DNA from: M55B144 sp964550615
GTDB taxonomy: Bacteria > Bipolaricaulota > Bipolaricaulia > UBA7950 > UBA9294
Direction of reading: 5' to 3'
Length of the DNA: 16,519 nucleotides
Assembly: GCA_964550615.1 (NCBI GenBank)
Contig: CAZKAB010000039.1
Location: forward strand, 1 to 16,519
Position 1 is the stretch's first letter, and every line of letters begins with the position of its first letter. The notes beneath the pieces were generated by a model. It was not told the origin of the DNA. It saw nothing but the letters and a program-made list of their open reading frames with translations, and searched no databases. Of this stretch, positions 7,248-13,824 are shown piece by piece. The position numbers and the translations under genes were made by a program.

Positions 7248-7342
7248 GCGGCCGCACAGTGTCTTTCCGGGTGGGCCGCGGCCTTGCGTTTCTGGAAAAG
7301 ATTCACTGATGCCGGCCAGCTACCAGGACCCACTCGCTATGC

Positions 7343-8425
7343 CTACGGCACTTCCTGAAGGGCAGCCCGTAGTTCAGCGAGGAGTTCGGCGATCAGTTCC
7401 TTGACTGTGACGATCTTGTCGATCCGGGGCGCGTTCTGCCCGCAGAAGATGAGGCCGTGGTCGACGTCCCCCTTATAGGCGTTCAACAAAGCCTGGGCGA
7501 TGCAGAACTTGGCTTCTGCAACCTTGCACGCGGTGAGACAATGATACGGGCAGTTGATCTTCAGTCTGTCCACCTTCTCCAGATTCTCGAGGAATTTGTT
7601 CCGGATCGCCCGTCCCGGTAATCCGACCGGGCTTTTGATGATGACGATGTCCTCTTCGCAAGCATCCAGGTAGGCCTGCTTGAACTCTTGCGACGCGTCG
7701 CACTCCCGCGTGCAAACGAAACGCGTTGCCATCTGCACACCGGCCGCGCCGAGCGACAACATGCGGGCGATGTCTCCGCCGTCGAAGATGCCACCGGCGG
7801 CGATTACCGGTATCCTACTTCCAAAGCGGTCCTCGTATGGCTTGACCGCTTCCAGAACCTGCGGCACGAGAATCTCCAGAGAGTAGTCTTCCGTATGACC
7901 GAGCTGTTCGGGCGAGAAGCCGAGATGGCCTCCCGCGAGCGGTCCTTCGAGGATGATCGCGCCTGCCGTTCTCTGATATCGCTTGGCCCATCCGCGGAGG
8001 ATCAGGTCGCCGGCCCGGGCCGAACTGACGATGGGGACGAGATTCACCGATGGATCGGGCACGAGTTCGGGGAGTTTCATCGGCAGACCGGCTCCGAAGA
8101 CTATCATCTTGATGCCTTCCCGAACAGCGGTCTGTACGAGATCTTCCACATTGCTCAACACGCCCATGAAGTTGACGGCGAGAATCCCCTCGGTCATGGC
8201 TCGTGCTTTTCGGATCTCCTTCTGCAGGGCCTCCCGCGAGATCCGCTCATACTCATGCCGGGCCGCTTCGAAATCCCCCAGTCCGATGCTCGAGATGGTG
8301 CCGATTCCGCCCTCCTCGGCCACCGCAGCCGCCAGGGACGCCAGCGACACTCTCACGCCCATCCCGCCCTGGACGATGGGGATGTTCGCGGTAAGCTGTC
8401 CGATGTGAAGCTTAGGAATTTCCAT
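7343..8425 (-). CDS. fabK: FabK-like enoyl-ACP reductase / nitronate monooxygenase family flavoprotein
   Basis: This 360-residue FMN-dependent TIM-barrel protein shows IVQGGMGVRVSLASLAAAVAEEGGIGTIS at the N-terminus, the FabK/NMO signature EGPLAGGHLGF, the phosphate-binding VIAAGGIFDGGDIARML and GAAGVQMATRF. FabK reduces enoyl-ACP in fatty acid elongation. Nitronate monooxygenases share the fold, so sequence alone leaves both open. The tight pairing with fabF (two bases between stop and start) favours a fatty-acid role. A cysteine-containing tail (CPYHCLTACKVAEAKFC...FCGQNAP) is seen in a subgroup of these flavin oxidoreductases. The ATG at 8425 is preceded by GGAAAGG and gives the family N-terminus; the longer frame to 8554 overlaps fabF without reason. 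Confidence 0.83.
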   Translation of the reverse strand: MEIPKLHIGQLTANIPIVQGGMGVRVSLASLAAAVAEEGGIGTISSIGLGDFEAARHEYERISREALQKEIRKARAMTEGILAVNFMGVLSNVEDLVQTAVREGIKMIVFGAGLPMKLPELVPDPSVNLVPIVSSARAGDLILRGWAKRYQRTAGAIILEGPLAGGHLGFSPEQLGHTEDYSLEILVPQVLEAVKPYEDRFGSRIPVIAAGGIFDGGDIARMLSLGAAGVQMATRFVCTRECDASQEFKQAYLDACEEDIVIIKSPVGLPGRAIRNKFLENLEKVDRLKINCPYHCLTACKVAEAKFCIAQALLNAYKGDVDHGLIFCGQNAPRIDKIVTVKELIAELLAELRAALQEVP

Positions 8426-8427
8426 GA

Positions 8428-9678
8428 TTACCTTTCCTTTTCGTATCGTTTGACGACCAGGCAGACGTTTCCTCCCCCGAAGCCGAAGGACTGACTCATG
8501 GCGACGTCGAGCTTGATCGACTCGGCTCCCGTGGTGACGTAATCGAGCGGGCAATCCGGATCGGGCTTTTCGTAGTTGATGGTGGGCGGGATGCGGCCGG
8601 TCGAGACGCTGAGTGCGGTGGCCGCGAACTCCACTGCCCCGGCCGCAGCGAGCAAATGGCCGATCATCGACTTGATGGAACTTATCTTAAGTCGCTGGGC
8701 GTGGTTGCCGAATACCTTGATGACGGCCGCGCTTTCGGTCTTGTCATTTAGAACCGTGGAGGTTCCGTGGGCATTGATATAGTCGACGTCCGCCGCGATG
8801 ACGCCGGCGTCGCCCAGCGCCAGCTGCATGGCGCGGGCCATTCCGTCACCGCTTGGCTCGGGCGCCGTGAAATGATACGCATCAGCCGTGTTGCCATATC
8901 CGACTAATTCAGCGTAGACGTGCGCGTTCCGCTCGAGCGCATGCTCCAGCCTTTCCAGCACTACAACGCCCGCCCCCTCGCCCATGACGAAACCGTCGCG
9001 GTCTCTATCGAACGGACGGCTGGCTCTTTCCATATCGTCATTACGGCAGGACATCGATCGTGTTGCGCAAAAGCTGGCGAACGGCAACGGAGTCACGCTC
9101 GCCTCGGCCCCTCCCGCCAGCATGATATCGGCGTCTCCACGTTCCAGGATGCGATAGGCGTCGCCGATGGCGTTGGAACCGGTGGAGCAGGCTACAGAAG
9201 GCGCGGATAGCGGCCCCTTGAGGCCGTGGGTTATGGATACGATGCAGGCGGGCGTGTTGACGAGGACTTTGGATACGACAAACGGCCCCACGGATCTCGG
9301 CCCCTTCGCCAATAGATCGGCGTACGAATTCTCGATGGTATGAGCTCCGCCGATGCCGGACCCAATGATTACGCCGGTACGGCAGCTATCGAAAGGAAAT
9401 GTATCCAGCCCGGAATCCTTCATCGCCAAATTGGCGGCAACCAGTGCAAAATGAGTGAACCGGTCCAGGCGTTTCGCTAGCTTGGCATCGATCCAGTCCT
9501 CGGCGTGGAAATCCTTCACCTCGGCGGCCATGTGGCAGCGGTATTCAGACGGGTCGAACAGGGTGATGCGGGAAACGCCGTTCCTTCCGGTGAGTAATGC
9601 TTCCCAGAAGGTCTCACGCCCGATGCCAATCGGTGTGACGACTCCGATGCCGGTAACCACAACGCGATGTTGATCCAT
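8428..9678 (-). CDS. fabF: 3-oxoacyl-ACP synthase II (KAS II)
   Basis: This condensing enzyme elongates acyl-ACP with malonyl-ACP in the cytosol. The 416-residue protein is full length for FabF. It opens RVVVTGIGVVTPIG and carries the complete catalytic set: Cys164 in SVACSTGSNA, His304 in NAHGTST, Lys336 and His341 in SIKSMIGHLLAAAG. The closing FGFGGGN loop is present. First gene of a two-gene unit with the FabK-like reductase, which would act two steps later in the same elongation cycle. The ribosome site is poor (GGGAG 13 bases upstream). A candidate promoter lies about 70 bases upstream. The acyl-carrier protein, FabG and FabZ are not in this window. Confidence 0.96.
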   Translation of the reverse strand: MDQHRVVVTGIGVVTPIGIGRETFWEALLTGRNGVSRITLFDPSEYRCHMAAEVKDFHAEDWIDAKLAKRLDRFTHFALVAANLAMKDSGLDTFPFDSCRTGVIIGSGIGGAHTIENSYADLLAKGPRSVGPFVVSKVLVNTPACIVSITHGLKGPLSAPSVACSTGSNAIGDAYRILERGDADIMLAGGAEASVTPLPFASFCATRSMSCRNDDMERASRPFDRDRDGFVMGEGAGVVVLERLEHALERNAHVYAELVGYGNTADAYHFTAPEPSGDGMARAMQLALGDAGVIAADVDYINAHGTSTVLNDKTESAAVIKVFGNHAQRLKISSIKSMIGHLLAAAGAVEFAATALSVSTGRIPPTINYEKPDPDCPLDYVTTGAESIKLDVAMSQSFGFGGGNVCLVVKRYEKER

Positions 9679-9748
9679 GATGAAGGCACATCTCCCGACG
9701 GCTGCGCGAACGATTCAACCCAGCCGGCCTCATTGTTTCCTAAGGGAG

Positions 9749-9776
9749 AGTATCAGACAACGCCGGGGCGAGGCAA
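9749..9776 (-). promoter_or_regulatory. Candidate promoter for fabF-fabK
   Basis: On the minus strand TTGCCT (9776-9771) and GATACT (9754-9749) are separated by 16 bases, each matching four of six consensus positions. It is the best pair in the interval before fabF, but only moderate in quality. Confidence 0.35.
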
Positions 9777-9865
9777 CCTGAACCTAACTACCCAACTTCT
9801 CTGGAACCAACGCATTGGGCGCCTATTCCGAAGAGTCCGGTCGTTGCGTGCCCGTCTTTGTGTCG

Positions 9866-9897
9866 CGGGAACCGGACTGACGTATGTCGGGTTCCCG
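9866..9897. repeat. Inverted repeat between fabF and the FAD dehydrogenase gene
   Basis: CGGGAACC (9866-9873) pairs with GGTTCCCG (9890-9897); inside it GAC/GTC can extend the stem past one mismatch. It lies about 57 bases beyond the stop codon of the FAD dehydrogenase gene, so it could mark the 3' end of that transcript. No T-run follows on either strand. A smaller hairpin (GCGGT / ACCGC, 9907-9921) sits nearer the stop. The rest of 9679-9953 shows nothing beyond the fabF promoter candidate. Confidence 0.4.
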
Positions 9898-9953
9898 GCT
9901 GGAAGTGCGGTGTTGTACCGCGTTGATGCCCCGATCTGGAGTGTTCTCCGCCG

Positions 9954-11552
9954 TTAGGTTCCGGATTGCAGTGCCTGCCGGGCTGCCGCCATGCCGTCGA
10001 GCGCCGAACTGACAATGCCCCCGGTGTAGCCCGAGCCTTCTCCTATTGGATACAGGCCGCTTGCGCCGGGTGACTGGTACGTGTCTGGGTTGCGCGAAAT
10101 GCGCACCGGGCTGGAACTGCGTGTTTCGGCGCCATAGAGAAGGACGTCTTCGTGTCGGATGCCATTCAGTTCGCGAAGCATCTTGGGAAGGGCGCTTCGG
10201 AGCGTCCGCGCGACTTCATTGGGCAACAGGCTCGCCACGTCGGCCGGCACGGCGCGTGTGCAAGAGCGGGCTTCAGGAATCCCGTCGGGCTCGCGCTCTT
10301 CAAGGAAGTCGATCAGCGGTTGCGCCGGCAGTCCGTAGTCACCGCCTCCTGCGAGGAATGCCGCACGTTCCATGCTTCGCTGAAGATCGATGCCGGCGAG
10401 GAAGGCGTGCTCTCCACCGATCGGATAATCGTCCGGCCCGACCGGCACGAGAATGGCCGCGTTTCCGAACGGCTTGGCTCTGCTCGAATAGCTCATTCCG
10501 TTGGTCGTCAGCAGGCCATCGGACGATGCGCAGGCCATTACGAGTCCGCCGGGGCAGGGGCAGAAACTGTAGCAGCCGCGCGTTGTTTGACCGGGCTTGC
10601 GAGTCAATCGAAAGCCGGCGCTCCCCAGCCTCGGATGATTCGTCCAGCGGCCGTACTGAGCGATGTTGAGCCGGCTTTGCGGCATCTCGACTCGCACGCC
10701 GACCGCGAACGGCTTGGCCGCCAACGGCACGCCCCCGTTGGCAAGCATCTTGTAAACATCGCGTGCGCTGTGTCCGGTGGCGAGGAAGCACGTTTCGGTC
10801 GCGATCTCCTCTCCCGAAACCGTAACGCTGCGCAATGCGCCGTCTTCGATGTGCAGGCTGTCAAGGTGCGCACCGAACCGAACTTCGCCTCCGAGTTCTT
10901 GGATCTTGTTTCGTAGTGTTGGGATGATTTGGCCCAGCACGTCGCTTCCGAGGTGCGGTTCGGCGTCGATGAGAATGTCGGACGGGGCACCGCAATCGAT
11001 TAGAATCTGAAACAGGCGACGGATTGCGCCCCGGTCCTTGGAGCGTGCGGTCAGCTTGCCGTCGGAGAAGAGACCGGCGCCGCCTTCGCCGTAGAGGACG
11101 TTACTTTCGAGGTTGAGGACGCCCTCCGACCAGAACGTCTCAACCTGGTAGCTGCGAATCTGAACCTCGGCTCCCCGTTCGATAAGGAGAGGTTTCCATC
11201 CGGCTTCGGCGAGCGTCAGCGCCGCCATCATGCCGGCCGGCCCGGCCCCGACCACAATCGGGCGATGTTTGCTCGTTGCAACATGTGGGACCACCGGCGT
11301 CGACTCCGGCTCGACGGCCAAATCGATACGACCTTGTGCAAACGGCGGAGCGGCCTCGCCGAGATAGTCAACCTCGGCCGACAATACGAAGCGTGGCGGC
11401 ACATCCTTGCCGCGGGCGTCGATCGATCGTCGCAGGATGACCAGCCGATCGAGCTCATCCGCGCTGCAGTTCAGTAATCGGGCGATCGTTGCGAGCACGT
11501 CAGGCTTCTCGTAGTCAAGCTTGACTGTGATCTGGTTTACTCGTAAGCGCAT
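9954..11552 (-). CDS. FAD-dependent dehydrogenase, COG2509 type
   Basis: This is a 532-residue cytosolic flavoprotein of unproven substrate. An N-terminal domain of about 95 residues (MRLRVNQITVKLDYE...) precedes the FAD-binding fold, whose GxGPAG loop is at 102-107 (VVGAGPAGMMAALTLAEAGWKPLLIERG). Further family marks are the EGVLNLESNVLYGEGGAGLFSDGKLTARSKD block (143-173), ATGHSARDVY (residues near 259-268), RGCYSFCPCPGG, and the closing GLYPIGEGSGYTGGIVSSALDGMAAA, where FAD contacts are expected. Length and order match proteins annotated as NAD(P)/FAD-dependent oxidoreductase of the COG2509 group. A TACAAT lies upstream (11590-11585) without a clear -35. It stands alone between fabF and the toxin-antitoxin pair, so the neighbours give no hint of its substrate. 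Confidence 0.88.
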   Translation of the reverse strand: MRLRVNQITVKLDYEKPDVLATIARLLNCSADELDRLVILRRSIDARGKDVPPRFVLSAEVDYLGEAAPPFAQGRIDLAVEPESTPVVPHVATSKHRPIVVGAGPAGMMAALTLAEAGWKPLLIERGAEVQIRSYQVETFWSEGVLNLESNVLYGEGGAGLFSDGKLTARSKDRGAIRRLFQILIDCGAPSDILIDAEPHLGSDVLGQIIPTLRNKIQELGGEVRFGAHLDSLHIEDGALRSVTVSGEEIATETCFLATGHSARDVYKMLANGGVPLAAKPFAVGVRVEMPQSRLNIAQYGRWTNHPRLGSAGFRLTRKPGQTTRGCYSFCPCPGGLVMACASSDGLLTTNGMSYSSRAKPFGNAAILVPVGPDDYPIGGEHAFLAGIDLQRSMERAAFLAGGGDYGLPAQPLIDFLEEREPDGIPEARSCTRAVPADVASLLPNEVARTLRSALPKMLRELNGIRHEDVLLYGAETRSSSPVRISRNPDTYQSPGASGLYPIGEGSGYTGGIVSSALDGMAAARQALQSGT

Positions 11553-11630
11553 AGTGGGCCTTTTGAAAGTGAGAGTCTATGTCCATTGTACAGCGATGAA
11601 TGGCGACGCACATTGTGACCGGTGACACTG

Positions 11631-12413
11631 CTAGGGAGACGACACCCTTGACCGATTCGAACTACTGCGGATCCCCCTTTGATATGACAACACGAGATCG
11701 TGGTGCCATTCTCCTTGTGCGAAGCCCGCGCTTAACTGCGGGAGCTCTGCGAGAGACGTAATCCTCTCATCGACCATGCGCAGTACGTCCGTAGACATCG
11801 CCCCAACGGTGTCCGTCCCGGCGAGGAATGCCCCGGCTGTCTCGTACGTCAGACCTTCGTGCCGATCGTAATCCACGGTGAATCGTCGTGGCCCTTGTAG
11901 TTCGTATGCTTCCAGTGCCGCGCAGGCGTCCTCCAGGTCATGCGGTCGGGTTCCCGACGCGGCGACGCAAAGCTTGATGGCAATCAGCAGGCAAAGGGGC
12001 GCGACAGGCACCGCGTGCTCGCTGATGCTGATCGATGTGGCGTGAACCACCGCGTCGGGGAGGCCGAGGGCCTCAATTCGCCCTCCGTCCGCCAGCAGGA
12101 CCTCATGCAGTGGACGCCTCTCCGGGTCGATCGCCAGAACGTCGATTTCGTCACCATCAACGGTTCTGAAGCGGTGCTCGATTCTCGTATCTTCGAGGCC
12201 TGCGTTGTGCAGGAAAGGGCGGACCGCCTCGAGACCGCCGACCATTGCGACTGCCAGGTCGAGATCTCGCGTTGTTCGTCGAAGGTCGATACCGTTTAAC
12301 AGAAACGCAGTGGCCCCCACGACGGCGAACGAGAGTCCCGACGCCTGGAAGCTTTCGGCGAGGCGACAGAGAAGGTCGATGATACGAGGGCCGAGTCGAT
12401 CTATAGGGTCCAA
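11631..12413 (-). CDS. AbiEii-family nucleotidyltransferase toxin (type IV toxin-antitoxin)
   Basis: This 260-residue protein has a DNA-polymerase-beta-like nucleotidyltransferase core. The GA loop (33-34) is followed by RTTRDLDLAV with Asp50 and Asp52, a third carboxylate is at Asp91 (EIDVL), and a downstream helix carries Lys147, Arg156, Asp159 and Asp162 (IAIKLCVAASGTRPHDLEDA). AbiEii toxins of this family transfer nucleotides and arrest growth, giving phage resistance by abortive infection. The target here is unknown. It starts at TTG (12413), 13 bases inside the end of the antitoxin gene, with AGGA about nine bases upstream. No ATG exists before the catalytic motif, so the TTG is well supported and the pair is translationally coupled. 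Confidence 0.83.
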   Translation of the reverse strand: MDPIDRLGPRIIDLLCRLAESFQASGLSFAVVGATAFLLNGIDLRRTTRDLDLAVAMVGGLEAVRPFLHNAGLEDTRIEHRFRTVDGDEIDVLAIDPERRPLHEVLLADGGRIEALGLPDAVVHATSISISEHAVPVAPLCLLIAIKLCVAASGTRPHDLEDACAALEAYELQGPRRFTVDYDRHEGLTYETAGAFLAGTDTVGAMSTDVLRMVDERITSLAELPQLSAGFAQGEWHHDLVLSYQRGIRSSSNRSRVSSP

Positions 12414-13435
12414 GACAAGTAATCCTGTCGCAGTCGAAGCGCCGTTTCCGCCAATCGATCGTCCCCGCCAGCCATCAACTCACCATAGACGAAGGCCGGA
12501 TCCGCGACCGCGGCGCCGAAGGCATCGCGCTCGCTTGCGATATCCGTCGAATAGAGCCGGAGAAGTTCGACAGTGCCGCGCTCGGAAGGCGCAAGCCTCA
12601 GTTGACGACGGACGTTGCTTGCCCGTTGCGGCGGGATATATAGGCGAAGAGTCGCCGGCCGCAGATGTGAAGTGAGAACATCTGCGGCCAACTCTCCGCC
12701 GACGACGAGATCGGCCTTCAGCTCATCGACCGCCTCGCGAACCAGGTGTTCGAAATCGGGTTCGCCACCGACTGCGAATCTTCCGATGAGCAATTCGGGC
12801 AACAATCTGGCGTCGAATGCATCGACCCACAATCGCAGGAGACGATCGCCGTTCAGAATCTCATAGTCGCCGCGCCCGTGTACGCGCAGGGTGCCTTCTC
12901 CCTCCAACTCCCGAATCAGTTTGCCGATCTTGTCGATCGAAACGCCGACGGCCTCGCGGATGTCGCGATACGTGGCGCGGACGCGAGGCCCGTGCTTCAG
13001 CAGGTAGTGGAGGGCCTTCGCTCCCGGGGCGCTGAAGTGCTGCCCCTTAGGCGCGGCGATACGAGCCGGTCGCTTTCCCGAAACGTTTAGGAGAAGCTTC
13101 GGCGGAATCGAGACGAACGCGTTTCCTTGCGCGTCGGCGAACCAAATCTTGCTCTGCTGGAGCCGTTCAGCAAGCGCGGGTGCAACATACTCCGTGAACA
13201 GCATGCGATGATCGCACGAAGTCGACGGAACGCGGGTAGCGAGCTGCGCTACTTCTGCTGGTCGAAAGCGGCTGCGGACATACACGCCCACCCGTGCTTC
13301 GATGCCGCCGCCGGATAGTCGGTACGCGGCTTCCATTCCGGGAGGCTTGCGTGTCTGCGGCTTCAACTGCACCGGCTCCTGTATGAGTTGGCGGAGAGTC
13401 CGTTCGCAGATCTTCTTAAGCTCATTCTTGTCCAT
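12401..13435 (-). CDS. AbiEi-family antitoxin, transcriptional autoregulator (type IV toxin-antitoxin)
   Basis: This 344-residue partner of the downstream nucleotidyltransferase resembles the AbiEi antitoxin family. The region 75-125 (HRMLFTEYVAPALAERLQQSKIWFADAQGNAFVSIPPKLLLNVSG) is typical, and a winged helix-turn-helix lies at about 137-190 (GAKALHYLLKHGPRVRATYRDIREAVGVSIDKIGKLIRELEGEG), suited to operator binding. The C-terminal part is less recognisable and may neutralise the toxin. In type IV systems the antitoxin acts without stable toxin binding and represses its own promoter through inverted repeats. Exactly such repeats lie just upstream here. The ATG at 13435 has AGGAG eight bases upstream; a longer frame to 13474 would begin inside the operator and upstream of the promoter start. 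Confidence 0.85.
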   Translation of the reverse strand: MDKNELKKICERTLRQLIQEPVQLKPQTRKPPGMEAAYRLSGGGIEARVGVYVRSRFRPAEVAQLATRVPSTSCDHRMLFTEYVAPALAERLQQSKIWFADAQGNAFVSIPPKLLLNVSGKRPARIAAPKGQHFSAPGAKALHYLLKHGPRVRATYRDIREAVGVSIDKIGKLIRELEGEGTLRVHGRGDYEILNGDRLLRLWVDAFDARLLPELLIGRFAVGGEPDFEHLVREAVDELKADLVVGGELAADVLTSHLRPATLRLYIPPQRASNVRRQLRLAPSERGTVELLRLYSTDIASERDAFGAAVADPAFVYGELMAGGDDRLAETALRLRQDYLSWTL

Positions 13436-13492
13436 TATGTACGCTCCTGATATTTGTACGCGCAGAACGTACAAACTATATCATCGTACAAC
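13436..13492. promoter_or_regulatory. Four-half-site GTAC operator over the abiE-like promoter
   Basis: A perfect inverted repeat TTTGTACG (13453-13460) / CGTACAAA (13468-13475) with a seven-base spacer is flanked by two further half-sites: TATGTACG (13436-13443) on the left and CGTACAAC (13485-13492) on the right. The four GTAC cores are spaced 17, 13 and 17 bases, so the whole site is symmetric. The right half-sites abut the -10 box and fill the promoter spacer; the left ones cover the start site and ribosome site. This suits cooperative repression by dimers of the antitoxin encoded immediately downstream. Confidence 0.72.
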
Positions 13493-13503
13493 ATTGAAGT
13501 CAA
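13475..13503 (-). promoter_or_regulatory. Strong sigma-70 promoter of the abiE-like operon
   Basis: On the minus strand TTGACT (13503-13498), a 17-base spacer, and TATAGT (13480-13475): five of six matches in each box. Transcription should start near 13468, giving a leader of about 33 bases that contains AGGAG and leads to the ATG at 13435. GTAC half-sites lie inside the spacer and directly against the -10 box. Confidence 0.8.
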
Positions 13504-13824
13504 GCGCTCGCGCGCTGGAGAGTATACACGTATCTTTCCCGCTTACGCACTGACGTTCGAAGATCAGAGCGTTCGCTCCGTGATCGCCTCGACTTGTTGC
13601 ACAAATGGCTTGCTGCCAAGTTGGTTTCGTGTTTCTAGAGGAAACCGAGATGGGCGAAGCGAGGATCATTGGAGAAGAAGACACTCATCTGTCTCATGCG
13701 AGATGTGGTAATTCGAGCGGAAGCGTGAGGCCCGGAAGGTGTTCATCATCCGAGCCTCGCGCACACGAACCTGCTCTCTCCGCTCTAAGGCGGAGGTATC
13801 ACTTCAGTTCACAACTGCCGCCTC
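13504..13824. other. Intergenic region between the toxin-antitoxin and secreted-protein operons
   Basis: I see no gene in these 320 bases. Two hairpins near the right end follow the secreted-protein gene in its direction of transcription: CTCCGC / GCGGAG (13778-13783 and 13790-13795), and a nine-base pair with one mismatch (13723-13731 with 13754-13762). Neither has a T-run. A smaller GGTTTC / GAAACC pair spans 13623-13646. Short open frames here lack recognisable protein features. Confidence 0.5.
13778..13795 (-). terminator. Possible 3' hairpin of the secreted repeat-protein operon
   Basis: A six-base perfect stem (CTCCGC / GCGGAG) with a six-base loop lies 29 bases past the stop codon at 13825. 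It may end or protect the transcript, but the stem is short and there is no T-run. Confidence 0.3.

Noticed and set aside
9667..9957. Open frame of 96 codons on the + strand between fabF and the FAD dehydrogenase
   Set aside because: It overlaps the fabF start, has no ribosome site and no protein-like pattern; the region is better explained as promoter and hairpins.
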